Positions 16,179-24,489 of a DNA stretch of 64,000 bases are shown in pieces. Below the pieces are notes generated by a model. The model was given only the letters and a program-made list of their open reading frames with translations. It searched no databases and was not told the origin of the DNA. The position numbers and the translations under genes are program-made. Position 1 is the first letter of the stretch, and every line of letters starts with the position of its first letter. This DNA comes from an uncultured Christensenella sp. (GTDB lineage: Bacteria > Bacillota > Clostridia > Christensenellales > Pumilibacteraceae). Location: NCBI GenBank assembly GCA_910578545.1, contig CAJTPT010000005.1:1-64000 (forward strand), in the 5' to 3' direction.

Positions 16179-16592
16179 TTACAGTTCTATCGTTTCAATC
16201 TTAAAATCGCAATAATACTCGGCTTTTTTGCCTACAAATTTCAATACGCAATAATCGGGGTCGGTTACGCCTTGTTTGTAAAACAGCTTGTCGCCGAAAC
16301 GCCAAATTGCGTCTTTTGTTGCTTGATCGGTACAAACCTGCATTTCGCCCGTAATCGATACGCCCTGATACTTGAATCTTCCGCGTTTGTAAAAATAGAC
16401 GCACGCTTTATTGTTTGCTAAATATTGTTTGATTTTATTAGACGAAGTATTTGTACTGAAATAGATTTCGTTACCGTCTATTTTGCGAGGGGCAAGCATT
16501 GCCCTTATTACGGGAAAACCTTGCTCGTTGACAGAGGCAATAAAAGCCGTTTTTTGTTCCGATATAAATTGCAAAATTTGTGTTTTATCCAT
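16179..16592 (-). CDS. Pyridoxamine 5'-phosphate oxidase-fold protein
   Basis: The 137-residue protein fits the split-barrel flavin-binding group: KTAFIASVNEQGFPVIRAM near the N-terminus, YFSTNTSSNKIKQYL, then ACVYFYKRGRFKYQGVSITGEM. Members bind FMN, F420 or heme and often have unknown substrates. The length is normal for the short subfamily. The RBS is GGAG before the ATG, and a TATAAT lies about 40 bases upstream on the minus strand. It stands alone between repeat-rich gaps. Confidence 0.8.
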   Translation of the reverse strand: MDKTQILQFISEQKTAFIASVNEQGFPVIRAMLAPRKIDGNEIYFSTNTSSNKIKQYLANNKACVYFYKRGRFKYQGVSITGEMQVCTDQATKDAIWRFGDKLFYKQGVTDPDYCVLKFVGKKAEYYCDFKIETIEL

Positions 16593-16984
16593 TGTTTTTT
16601 TCTCCGTTAAATTACTGTTTATCGTACAATTATTATAGCAAAAACAAAACTTTTAATCAAGCAAACCGTAAGGCACTCCGAGACTTCTCTCAAAGTGCCT
16701 TTATCGCTATTTTGTAAAGTTGCCGTTCTCATCACGCTTTTGCGTTTGCCACGCCGTAGGAATGGGTGGTTTAGGCAATATGTCTTTAATGGGTATGCTC
16801 ACACCAAAACTTTCATACAAAAGAAAAAGTACGAACTCACTTTGGCGTGTGTTCGTACAATTCCCTAATGGCGGAGCGGGAGTAACGTAAAACGAATAAT
16901 TACTGCACGTTAAATTGAAATTTATCCAGTAAATTAATTTTGTTTATTTTACGGTTATGCCGTAGAAAACCGCCGCAAATCGTC
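16593..16984. other. Gene-free stretch with two hairpins
   Basis: It holds a hairpin with arms AAGGCACT (16670-16677) and AGTGCCTT (16694-16701), and copy 3 of the hairpin family at 16827-16858 (GTACGAAC..GTTCGTAC around TCACTTTGGCGTGT). No coding sequence is apparent. Confidence 0.6.
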
Positions 16985-17329
16985 TTAATTATCGCCGTCG
17001 GCTTCACTGTCGCCGTCTGCATTGCCATCGGCATTGTTCTTTTTCACTTCGGCTTTGAAATGCAGTCCGATAAGAGCGCCGAAGATTCCACCCTGTATAA
17101 GAAACAACGACACGCCCACAGCGGTCAGTGCAACTCCCAATGCTTTATGCTCGGCGTATTCATTGAGCAACACCAATCCGACAACAAAACAGCCTATTGT
17201 CGCAAAGAGCACTATAAGTCCTATAACGATTAGCAGTGCGCTTTGCCACTTTTTCAGCTCGTAATCGGGGCACACCGCTTTAAACAACTCCAACAGCAAA
17301 CCGAATATTACATCGAATACAAAATCCAT
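16985..17329 (-). CDS. Small membrane protein with acidic repeat tail
   Basis: This 114-residue protein has membrane segments at about 29-55 and 62-90, an amphipathic N-terminal helix, and a C-terminal tail made of Asp, Gly, Asn and Glu repeats (NADGNADGDSEADGDN). I do not recognise a family. The gene stands alone, with a family A repeat downstream on the same strand. Confidence 0.6.
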   Translation of the reverse strand: MDFVFDVIFGLLLELFKAVCPDYELKKWQSALLIVIGLIVLFATIGCFVVGLVLLNEYAEHKALGVALTAVGVSLFLIQGGIFGALIGLHFKAEVKKNNADGNADGDSEADGDN

Positions 17330-17442
17330 TTTGAATATGCCCGCCTCTATGTAGAAATTACTGTTTATCGCTCTATATGAGCAAATAAATTATAGCATAA
17401 ACGGAAAGCATTTTCAACTGTTTGACAACGTAAAAAGAACGA

Positions 17443-17588
17443 TGGCACCGTGGCGGGTGCTTGTATAAACAAGCGCGGCGCTTCGCGCCGCGATCAAGCA
17501 CCCGCCGAAACGAAAAGAAACGACCGCCGAAACCGCAACGCCGAGCGACCAAAGGCGTCGCCGCTGAACCGCTTGGCGATCGCCTTTG
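17443..17588 (-). repeat. Dispersed palindromic repeat, family A, with GC-rich block
   Basis: On the minus strand it reads a GC-rich block (AGCGGTTCAGCGGCGACGCC, then CGCTCGGCG), TTTCGGCGGGTGCTTGA, a perfect inner stem CGCGGCGC/GCGCCGCG, then ACAAGCACCCGCCACGGTGCCA-like sequence. It lies directly downstream of the tRNA-Ser terminator, as does the copy at 81-190 behind the tRNA-Ser end at base 1. Confidence 0.8.
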
Positions 17589-17631
17589 CAAATCGTTATT
17601 TGTTTTTTGTGTATCGGTAAAAGTTGCAAAC

Positions 17632-17665
17632 AAAAAACCTAAAACTATGTGATTCGTTTTAGGTT
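17632..17665 (-). terminator. Intrinsic terminator of tRNA-Ser
   Basis: On the minus strand AACCTAAAAC and GTTTTAGGTT flank the loop and are followed by TTTTTT. It is nearly identical to 12-46 on the plus strand. Confidence 0.8.
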
Positions 17666-17670
17666 CTTAC

Positions 17671-17759
17671 TGGCGGAGGCAGAGGGATTCGAACCCCCGC
17701 GCCCTTTCAGACAAACGGTTTTCAAGACCGCCCCGTTATGACCGCTTCGGTATGCCTCC
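17671..17759 (-). tRNA. tRNA-Ser (anticodon UGA)
   Basis: This 89-base gene has acceptor arms GGAGGCA/TGCCTCC, a long variable arm typical of class II tRNAs, a T arm with GGTTCGAATCC, and an anticodon loop CTTGAAA giving UGA. CCA is encoded. A minus-strand TATAAT lies about 20 bases upstream, and a strong terminator follows. Confidence 0.93.
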
Positions 17760-17945
17760 GGGTTGTTGGTGATATCTCGTTTATTATAACCTAACGGGTT
17801 AAAAAAGTAAAGCGTTTTCGGTGTGAGAATTGAATTCCCGTAAGGGTTGCAATTCATTGACAATCGTCGCGTCCGGGTGGTATCATTCAAGCAGTGTTAT
17901 TGCTTATTGGTTTTGGCGTACTTTTTGTTTTACTCGGAGTGACTT

Positions 17946-18671
17946 ATGGAATCGGACAAGAGGTCTTTGGATTTAAACACGGTTATATTGGCGGTCAATC
18001 TTGCTATTGCATTGCTCATATGGATACTTGACGGGCTGTACATTCGATACGGCGCGTTTTCGGTCAAAATCGTGACGAGTTTATTGTTTACCGTCATGGG
18101 GTTTGTAAACCTTGTGTATCTTGTTTTAATCAAGCACCATGAATTGAAGTTCCCGTCGGTCATGGTTGCAGGGCTCACTTTTGCCATGCTCGGCGACATA
18201 ATACTCGAAATCCATTTTATAGTCGGGGCGGCGCTGTTCGCCGTCGGGCACGTTTTGTTTTTCGCGTCGTACTGCTTTTTGCGCAAGCCGTCGCTCGTCG
18301 ACTTTTTGCTCGGCGGGATAATAATGATATTCGCGGCGCTGTTTATAACGCTCGCGCCGATATTCGATTTTTCCGAAGATATTCTTATGGAGATCGTGTG
18401 CATAGTGTACGCCGCGGTCATATCGCTTATGGTCGGCAAGGCGGTAGGCGATTTTGTCAAGCTCAAGTCGTGGCTGACATTCACGATAGCGCTCGGCAGT
18501 CTGCTGTTTTTCTTTTCCGATTTGATGCTTCTTCTCAACGTGTTTTCGTCGGTCAAAACGTACGTCGGCGCGCTGTGCATTGCTACGTACTATCCCGCGG
18601 AATGTCTGTTGGCGTTTTCCGTTTATTTGGCGCGGTGTGCCGAGGGTAAGACGGCGGGCGAAAATAAGTAA
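17946..18671 (+). CDS. YhhN-like (lysoplasmalogenase family) membrane protein
   Basis: This 241-residue protein has seven to eight membrane segments. Conserved YhhN features are visible: AGLTFAMLGDIILEI in the middle, FAVGHVLFFASY, and a late FFFSDLMLLLN with an intramembrane Asp. The family includes bacterial and vertebrate (TMEM86) lysoplasmalogenases that cleave the vinyl ether of lysoplasmalogens. Plasmalogens are common in anaerobic Clostridia, so the function is plausible. The ATG follows CGGAG. A promoter TTGACA (17857) with TATCAT 18 bases on lies upstream. It is not clearly in an operon with the next TetR gene. Confidence 0.7.
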   Translation: MESDKRSLDLNTVILAVNLAIALLIWILDGLYIRYGAFSVKIVTSLLFTVMGFVNLVYLVLIKHHELKFPSVMVAGLTFAMLGDIILEIHFIVGAALFAVGHVLFFASYCFLRKPSLVDFLLGGIIMIFAALFITLAPIFDFSEDILMEIVCIVYAAVISLMVGKAVGDFVKLKSWLTFTIALGSLLFFFSDLMLLLNVFSSVKTYVGALCIATYYPAECLLAFSVYLARCAEGKTAGENK

Positions 18672-18752
18672 CGTAAAACTTTTTGTCGCAAAAATGCCTG
18701 TTTGGGGTTGCGCAACAGTATAGAAAAGTGTTACAATAGACTAGAGGTTACT

Positions 18753-19268
18753 ATGTCCGAAGAAAAAAAAGCCGCGGCGGCTAAATACCACCGCAAAGCG
18801 TTGATGGAAGTCGCCGACCGCTTGCTTGTTCAGCACGGTTACGACGGCATGAATATGAATATGCTTGCCAAGGAAGCGCACTATTCCAAGGCGACCGTTT
18901 ACGTTTACTTTTCGAGTAAGGACGAGATAGTGCGGCTTTTGAGTATTCAGCGGCTTGACCTGTTGCGGCGTGAGATCGGAGTTATTTTAAAGAACGACGC
19001 CGACCGCGAGGAAAAGCTTGCCGCAGTCAAGTATGCATTTGACGAGTTTGCGCACGTGGACAAAGTATACTTCGATTTTATTTGTTCGTCGACGTACGCG
19101 CCGCCAATATCGACGGCGTCTGAGAGCGAGCGGCAGCTTTCCGTGCTTATCGACGATATCTTTTTCGATCTGACTGAGCTCATACCCAAAGCCGAGCTCA
19201 AGCAAAAATGGTACGCCTACTACGGCGAGTACAAGACTGCAAAGATGTTCAGTGCGGCGGATGAATAA
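18753..19268 (+). CDS. TetR/AcrR-family regulator of the ABC exporter operon
   Basis: The 171-residue protein has an N-terminal helix-turn-helix (HRKALMEVADRLLVQHGYDG, then LAKEAHYSKATVYVYFSSKDEI). The C-terminal domain is short and carries a Tyr-rich end. I chose the ATG at 18753, which has AGAGG upstream and a TACAAT -10 box at about 18732. The ATPase gene starts one base after its stop, so regulator, ATPase and permease form one operon, as is common when a TetR protein controls an exporter that removes its ligand. The ligand is unknown. Confidence 0.85.
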   Translation: MSEEKKAAAAKYHRKALMEVADRLLVQHGYDGMNMNMLAKEAHYSKATVYVYFSSKDEIVRLLSIQRLDLLRREIGVILKNDADREEKLAAVKYAFDEFAHVDKVYFDFICSSTYAPPISTASESERQLSVLIDDIFFDLTELIPKAELKQKWYAYYGEYKTAKMFSAADE

Positions 19269-19269
19269 T

Positions 19270-20022
19270 ATGGAATACACGGCACAAATAAGCGAGACCC
19301 AATCGGAACAAAATCCCTCCGTCGGGCTTATAGAGTTTAGAAACGTAAAAAAGATTTACAAGCTCGGCGAAGTGGAAATCCCTGCGCTTAACGGCGTGGA
19401 TTTTTCTATTGACGAAGGCGAGCTGGTCGTAGTGCTTGGCGCGTCGGGCGCGGGCAAGTCGACGGTTTTAAACATACTCGGCGGCATGGACACGGCAACC
19501 TCGGGTGAGGTAATCGTCGACGGCGAGGACATAACCAAGTACAACAGAAAGCGGCTCACCCTTTACCGACGGGAAAAGGTCGGGTTTGTCTTTCAGTTTT
19601 ACAATCTCATTTCCAATCTTAACGCGCTCGAAAACGTCGAGTTTGCCGCGTCGGTCACCGCCAATCACCTCGACCCGGCGGAAACTCTCGACCGCGTCGG
19701 ACTGTCCGACCGCGCCAAAAACTTTCCCAGTCAGCTTTCGGGCGGGGAACAGCAGCGCGTTGCGATAGCGCGTGCGGTCGCAAAAAACCCGTTACTTTTG
19801 CTGTGCGACGAGCCTACGGGCGCGCTCGACTACAAGACGGGCAAAATGGTGCTCAAGCTGTTGGAGGACGTCAACAAAAAGTACAACAAGACGGTCGTTC
19901 TTATAACGCACAACAGCGCGATTGCGCCTATGGCGGACAAGGTCATTCACGTGCGTAGCGGTAAGGTGGAAAAAATCGAGTGCAACGCCGCGCGCGTACC
20001 GATAGAAAGCATCGAGTGGTAG
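19270..20022 (+). CDS. ABC transporter ATP-binding protein, MacB/LolD type
   Basis: The 250-residue protein has all nucleotide-binding motifs in order: GASGAGKST (Walker A, about residue 57), the Q-loop FVFQFYNL, the signature LSGGEQQRVAIARA, Walker B LLLLCDEPTGALD and the switch His in LITHN. The PTGALD and FQFYNL variants are typical of ATPases paired with FtsX/MacB-type permeases, here the gene 24 bases downstream. The ATG at 19270 sits just behind the TetR stop. The likely role is to power export or extraction of a small molecule, peptide or lipid across the membrane. Confidence 0.92.
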   Translation: MEYTAQISETQSEQNPSVGLIEFRNVKKIYKLGEVEIPALNGVDFSIDEGELVVVLGASGAGKSTVLNILGGMDTATSGEVIVDGEDITKYNRKRLTLYRREKVGFVFQFYNLISNLNALENVEFAASVTANHLDPAETLDRVGLSDRAKNFPSQLSGGEQQRVAIARAVAKNPLLLLCDEPTGALDYKTGKMVLKLLEDVNKKYNKTVVLITHNSAIAPMADKVIHVRSGKVEKIECNAARVPIESIEW

Positions 20023-20040
20023 AACGTTTACCAAAGGAGC

Positions 20041-22626
20041 TTGCCCATTAAATACATAATGCTCAAAACGCTTCGCGATATTCGCGAAACCATAGGCTCG
20101 TTTATCTCGATCGTTGCGGTCATAATAATCGGGTGTTTTTTCTTTGCGGGCATTACGGCGGGGTCCAATGGCGTTACCGATCAAGTAAACGATTACTATG
20201 AGTCGAGCAATTACGCCACGGCGCGCGCCGAATACATGTACGTCAATTCGCCTGCGGTAGCCGAAATTGCGGGCGAGCGCGGCGTCAAAAAGGCGGCGGG
20301 GTATAACACGTTTTACACGCAAACGCAGTTGAACGGCATGCGCCGCGACCTTACTATTACAACGCTGACCGACGGGATAGACGAGCCGCATATAATATCG
20401 GGCAGACTTCCCGAGCGCGGTAAAAACGAAATAATTATTGACCGAGTGTCGGCGGAAAACTTCGGTATACGTATCGGCGACGTTGTTTCGTTCGACGTGG
20501 CGACCGTCGATAAAATCACGCTGACAATGAGCACGCAGGGCTCGGGCGAGCGAACGGTGCAATACTCGCTCGACGCCGTGCCGATAGCGTACGAGTTTAC
20601 CCTGTGCGGCGTATACCATTCGCCCGACGTCATTTACAAGGTCAATACGCGCAACACCGCCATGCTACCCGACGAGTTTGTAACCGCGCTTGTCGACTAC
20701 GAGGCAATCAAGCTGTTTACCGACGGCGCGGAAATCGTACTGCCCGAGGGCGCGATAATCCCGAGCGTAAAAATATCCGCGATAGCTTCGTCCGTACAGG
20801 TGTACAACGGCATTAAGGTTATATCCGACCGCAAGCAGAAAAGCGAGCTGTTCGAGCGTTATTCGCTGTCCGACGAAAACGAAATAACAGATATGATTTA
20901 CCACCCCAATGAGGCGGCGGGGCTGTTTATGTACTCGCTCGAGCGTGACTCGTTCCCTGCGGTCGTCGCGTTTGACAGTATAAACGATACCATAGCCGCG
21001 ATTGCCGGGGTGCTTCCGTTTATGTTCTTTGCCGTGGCGGCGGCGATAACCGTAATATCGCTGTCCAAAACGGTGGACGCTCAGCGCATGCAGATAGGCG
21101 TAATACAGGCGCTCGGCGTGAGCAAGGGAAGCGTATACTTTTCGTACATATTTTACGCGCTGTTCGCATGTCTTATAGGCGGCGCAGTGGGCGGGATATG
21201 TGGAATCTTTTTGATACCGTATCTTATAAATATCCTGTACGCGCGGCAGTTTTGCATGCCGCCTACGCCCGTGCACATAAGCCCGCTGTTTTTGATTTTG
21301 GGCATAGTCGTTGCGGCGGTGCTCGCGTGCTTTGCGGCGTTTCTTTCGTGCTACAAAACGCTCAGAACAAACCCCGCACAGGCAATGCGACCCAAGCCGC
21401 CCAAAAAGACCAAGCGCATACTCGCCGAATGTTGGACGGGTTTGTGGAAGCGGCTCGGCTTCGGCGCAAAAATGAATCTGCGCAATATGTTTTTGCACAA
21501 GCTTCGCATGCTGTTGTCGTCGGTCGGAATTATCGGTTGCTTGGCATTGCTTATCGGTCTTATCGGACTTAAGGATAACATGGACTTTTCGTTTGATAGG
21601 TACGCTGCGTCAAGCGGGTACGATTTGACGGCGGTCATCGAGGCGCCCGTCGATCTCGAGCAGTTCGACTTTGACGAGATATCCGATTACCGCGGCGCGG
21701 AATACTTCGACTCGCTCACGTTTGCGCCCGACTTTTCCGGTCGCTTCTCGTACAAGGATAAGGTTGCGGACATGACGGTGACGGCGATACCGACTGTCGA
21801 ACAGGCGGCAAAATACAGGTACGCCGACGCAGATTGCTTTAGGATATTTTCGGACAAGAACGGCAAAAAACGTCTTACCGTAAAGGACGACACGTTTGCC
21901 ATTCCCACCGCGCTTGCCGACAAACTGGGCGTAAAAAAGGGCGATACCGTGACGGTTAGCGGGTACTCGCTCGACAACCGCGCGATTGAGTTTGACGTAA
22001 CGATTACCGATATAATTTACGAATACTTCGAGCAAAAGGTTTATTGCAGTTACGCCGCGTTTGAGGATAATGGCGTCGGGCTGTACGCCGATACCGCTTA
22101 CGCCAAGGTCAAAAGCGGCGAGTCGATAAAGGCTGCGGCGGACGCGTTTAGGTCGTACGACGAGGTGCGCGACGTTAGGTCGTTCGCCGACAACTTCGCC
22201 GCGCTTCAGGACAAAATGTCATTGCTCGACTATGCGGTCATACTGTTTACGATAGGCGCGGCGGTGCTTGCGATTGCCGTTATTTACAACATCACGGCGA
22301 CAAATCTGAAGGAACGCACGCGTGAGATTGCAACGCTTATGGTGCTCGGTTACAAGCAGGGCGAAACCGCCGCAATGATCGTTGTGGAAAATTTGGTAAT
22401 TACACTGCTCGGCTGTATTATAGGCCTGCCGCTCGGCTACGCGTTAATGCTGTGGCTCGTCGACCTGACCTCATCCTTTAACGTGTTTATCTCGGCGTTT
22501 TTAAGCTGGTATGTCGCGATCGGCTGTATGCTGTTGACCTTTGCGTTCTCACTTATAGCAACGCTCATGTTTAATACGCGCATAAAAAACATTTCCATGG
22601 TCGAAGCGCTGAAAAGCGTCGAGTAA
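20041..22626 (+). CDS. FtsX-like ABC permease (DUF214 type), possible ATT start
   Basis: This protein of about 860 residues has the two-FtsX layout: a membrane segment near residues 18-40, a large extracytoplasmic domain (about 45-315), three membrane helices (about 320-440), a joining helix, a second ectodomain, and a final three-helix FtsX domain (about 735-855) containing NLKERTREIATLMVLGYKQ. It is the partner of the ATPase encoded upstream. The nearest conventional start is TTG at 20041, but AAAGGAG ends only one base before it. The ATT at 20047 has ideal spacing and gives MKYIMLKTLRDI, so I suspect initiation there. The ATG at 20059 is too far from the site. A terminator follows. Confidence 0.88.
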   Translation: MPIKYIMLKTLRDIRETIGSFISIVAVIIIGCFFFAGITAGSNGVTDQVNDYYESSNYATARAEYMYVNSPAVAEIAGERGVKKAAGYNTFYTQTQLNGMRRDLTITTLTDGIDEPHIISGRLPERGKNEIIIDRVSAENFGIRIGDVVSFDVATVDKITLTMSTQGSGERTVQYSLDAVPIAYEFTLCGVYHSPDVIYKVNTRNTAMLPDEFVTALVDYEAIKLFTDGAEIVLPEGAIIPSVKISAIASSVQVYNGIKVISDRKQKSELFERYSLSDENEITDMIYHPNEAAGLFMYSLERDSFPAVVAFDSINDTIAAIAGVLPFMFFAVAAAITVISLSKTVDAQRMQIGVIQALGVSKGSVYFSYIFYALFACLIGGAVGGICGIFLIPYLINILYARQFCMPPTPVHISPLFLILGIVVAAVLACFAAFLSCYKTLRTNPAQAMRPKPPKKTKRILAECWTGLWKRLGFGAKMNLRNMFLHKLRMLLSSVGIIGCLALLIGLIGLKDNMDFSFDRYAASSGYDLTAVIEAPVDLEQFDFDEISDYRGAEYFDSLTFAPDFSGRFSYKDKVADMTVTAIPTVEQAAKYRYADADCFRIFSDKNGKKRLTVKDDTFAIPTALADKLGVKKGDTVTVSGYSLDNRAIEFDVTITDIIYEYFEQKVYCSYAAFEDNGVGLYADTAYAKVKSGESIKAAADAFRSYDEVRDVRSFADNFAALQDKMSLLDYAVILFTIGAAVLAIAVIYNITATNLKERTREIATLMVLGYKQGETAAMIVVENLVITLLGCIIGLPLGYALMLWLVDLTSSFNVFISAFLSWYVAIGCMLLTFAFSLIATLMFNTRIKNISMVEALKSVE

Positions 22627-22671
22627 TCGCGCCGGATTAAATAAAATTATACCCGTTTTTTTATTAAGTAC

Positions 22672-22704
22672 AAAAACCCCCGACAAATAATCGAGGGTTT
22701 TTTG
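22672..22704. terminator. Intrinsic terminator
   Basis: AAAACCCCCGA pairs with TCGAGGGTTTT across a short loop, followed by TTTT. It lies between the permease gene and the convergent small gene at 22716 and may serve both. Confidence 0.8.
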
Positions 22705-22715
22705 CGTTTATCGGA

Positions 22716-22871
22716 TTATTCGCCGATAACAAAGTGACTGCCCGAGTGGCGCGTCGGGGGCATTCTGTTGCCCTTTTTGACGCGGACGGTGCCGAGGACT
22801 TTGCCCTTTTCCGAAACGATATTGTACTCGCCGGTCTTGGGGGCAATCTTGCCCGATGTCAATTTTTCCAT
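22716..22871 (-). CDS. Small YjzC-like protein
   Basis: The 51-residue protein reads GKIAPKTGEYNIVSEKGK, then VRVKKGNRMPPT and a His/Ser-rich end. The order APKTGEY, basic strand, G.R.PPT is that of the short YjzC-like proteins of Bacillota, of unknown function. I chose the ATG at 22871 because GGAGGAGGAA lies nine bases upstream. It stands alone between the ABC operon and the MATE gene, facing the former. Family placement is tentative, but the strong RBS makes the gene itself likely. Confidence 0.7.
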   Translation of the reverse strand: MEKLTSGKIAPKTGEYNIVSEKGKVLGTVRVKKGNRMPPTRHSGSHFVIGE

Positions 22872-23002
22872 TGTGTAATTCCTCCTCCATTCTATTATGT
22901 CGAATTTTGGCGGAAATATTCTTTTCGATTGGTAATTGACGGACTGTGCAAACATGCCGTTATTCAATCACGGCATAGCGATAGAAAACTCCGAATTCCG
23001 AA

Positions 23003-24334
23003 TTATAGGTATCCGTACTTTTTGCGTTTTGTTAAAATAAAGACGGTCGCAAGCAACAGCGAAAGTATCTCGGCGGCGACTGTCGCGCCCCAAATACCGT
23101 CGGTGCCGAATATGAGCGGCATTATGAACACGGCTACCGTTTGGAACACGAGCGTGCGCGCGGTAGATATCACGGCGGAAATTATTCCGTTATTGAGCGC
23201 GGTAAAGAACGCCGACGCGTATATGCCGAACCCGCTAACCAAAAACGAGAACGAGAATATGCGCACGGCCTTTACCGACAGCTCAAGCAGCTCGGAATCA
23301 TAGCTTACGAAAATCATTGCAAGCGGCGAGGCGAGCGCTTCGGCAATCGCGGTCATAGTAATCGCCGCTATGCAGTAAAACAGCAGGCTTTTTTTGAACA
23401 CGCTCTTAAGCTCGTCGGTGTTTTGCGCGCCGTAGTTGTACCCGACGATAGGCGCGGTGCCGACCGAAAAACCGAGGTAGCACCCGATAAATATAAACGA
23501 AACGTACATGATAACGCCGTAGGCGACCACGCCCGCATTGCCGAAATATTTAAGTAATTGGAAGTTGTAAAGTATGCTTACCGCCGACACAGACACGCTC
23601 GACAAAAACTCGCTCGAGCCGTTAAGACAGACTTTGCCGAGTTCGCGCGCCTTTAGCGCGGGTTTGACAAGATAAAGGTTTTTGCCTTTCTTGGACAGAA
23701 ACCATATAAGCGGCACGATCCCGCCTACGCATTCGCCGATAACAGTCGCAATCGCCGCGCCGCCGACTCCCATCTCGAACGCGTACATAAAAATGAAATC
23801 GCCGAGCGCGTTTGTAACCCCGGCGGCAACGGTAATCCATAGCCCGAGCCGAGGTCTATCGGCGACGGGAAACCAGTACTGAAAAAAGTTTTGCATGCTA
23901 AAGGGCAACAGTCCGCACATCATGATCGTGCCGTACAGCGTGCAGTCGGCAAGCGCTTTTCCCTCAGCGCCGAGCATGACGGATATTTGCGGAATAAACC
24001 ACACCGTCGACAGCGTGAAAATAAGCGCAATTGCCGCGGCAAAGATTACAAGCCCCGTAAACACCTTGCGCGCTTCGTCGTCTTGTTTTTCGCCGAATAG
24101 CTTAGCGACAAACGCGCACCCGCCCGAACCGAGCAGCATGCCCAAGCTGCCCACTATGTAGAATATCGGCAAAAACAGATTGACCGCCGTGAATGCGTCG
24201 TCGCCTGCGAAATTGGATACAAAAACCCCGTCCACTATTCCGTACAGCGACGTGAATATCACCATAACTATGGACGGTAGGGCAAACCGAATCAGTTTAC
24301 CGAACGTAAATTTATCCGAAATGTGGATTTGCAT
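23003..24334 (-). CDS. MATE-family multidrug/toxin exporter
   Basis: The 443-residue protein has twelve membrane segments and MATE hallmarks: an N-terminal LIRFALPSIVMVIFTSLYGIVD helix (shown in part), GSGGCAFVAKLFGEKQ in the first half, and the equivalent GYNYGAQN after helix 8. MATE proteins expel cationic drugs or metabolites using Na+ or H+. The ATG at 24334 has AGGCGGA upstream. The gene has its own promoter and a 108-base leader with a terminator hairpin, described separately, so expression is probably controlled by attenuation in response to a ligand or stress. Confidence 0.9.
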   Translation of the reverse strand: MQIHISDKFTFGKLIRFALPSIVMVIFTSLYGIVDGVFVSNFAGDDAFTAVNLFLPIFYIVGSLGMLLGSGGCAFVAKLFGEKQDDEARKVFTGLVIFAAAIALIFTLSTVWFIPQISVMLGAEGKALADCTLYGTIMMCGLLPFSMQNFFQYWFPVADRPRLGLWITVAAGVTNALGDFIFMYAFEMGVGGAAIATVIGECVGGIVPLIWFLSKKGKNLYLVKPALKARELGKVCLNGSSEFLSSVSVSAVSILYNFQLLKYFGNAGVVAYGVIMYVSFIFIGCYLGFSVGTAPIVGYNYGAQNTDELKSVFKKSLLFYCIAAITMTAIAEALASPLAMIFVSYDSELLELSVKAVRIFSFSFLVSGFGIYASAFFTALNNGIISAVISTARTLVFQTVAVFIMPLIFGTDGIWGATVAAEILSLLLATVFILTKRKKYGYL

Positions 24335-24443
24335 TTTGTCCGCCTTATCACAAAAAAAGGCTCGGCAATTTTTTACCGAGCCCACTCGTTATCTTATCAA
24401 CATATTCGGTTGGGACCGAAAGTTCTCCGATAAACTATTTATT
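24335..24443 (-). promoter_or_regulatory. Putative attenuator/riboswitch-like leader of the MATE gene
   Basis: The leader holds a stacked hairpin at 24433-24394 (stems TTATC/GATAA, AAC/GTT and TCGGT/ACCGA with internal loops) and then a terminator at 24382-24352. The ACCGA strand of the first hairpin could instead pair with the TCGGT in the 5' arm of the terminator. That would give two mutually exclusive structures, as expected for a transcription switch. I could not match it to a riboswitch class I know. The alternative is a plain leader with a leaky terminator. Confidence 0.55.
24352..24382 (-). terminator. Intrinsic terminator inside the MATE leader
   Basis: On the minus strand GGCTCGG and CCGAGCC surround TAAAAAATTG and lead into seven T. 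It is downstream of the MATE promoter and upstream of its start codon. Confidence 0.8.
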
Positions 24444-24449
24444 TTATTT

Positions 24450-24478
24450 AGTATATGATATATGCGAACAAAGGTCAA
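24450..24478 (-). promoter_or_regulatory. Promoter of the MATE gene
   Basis: On the minus strand TTGACC (24478-24473) and TATACT (24455-24450) are 17 bases apart. Transcription should start near 24443. Confidence 0.75.
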
Positions 24479-24489
24479 ATGTTTTGATG

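Noticed and set aside
17881..18030. Extra hydrophobic small gene overlapping the start of the YhhN-like gene
   Set aside because: An out-of-frame hydrophobic reading begins near 17884 but has no start codon with an RBS, and it overlaps the promoter and leader of the YhhN-like gene.
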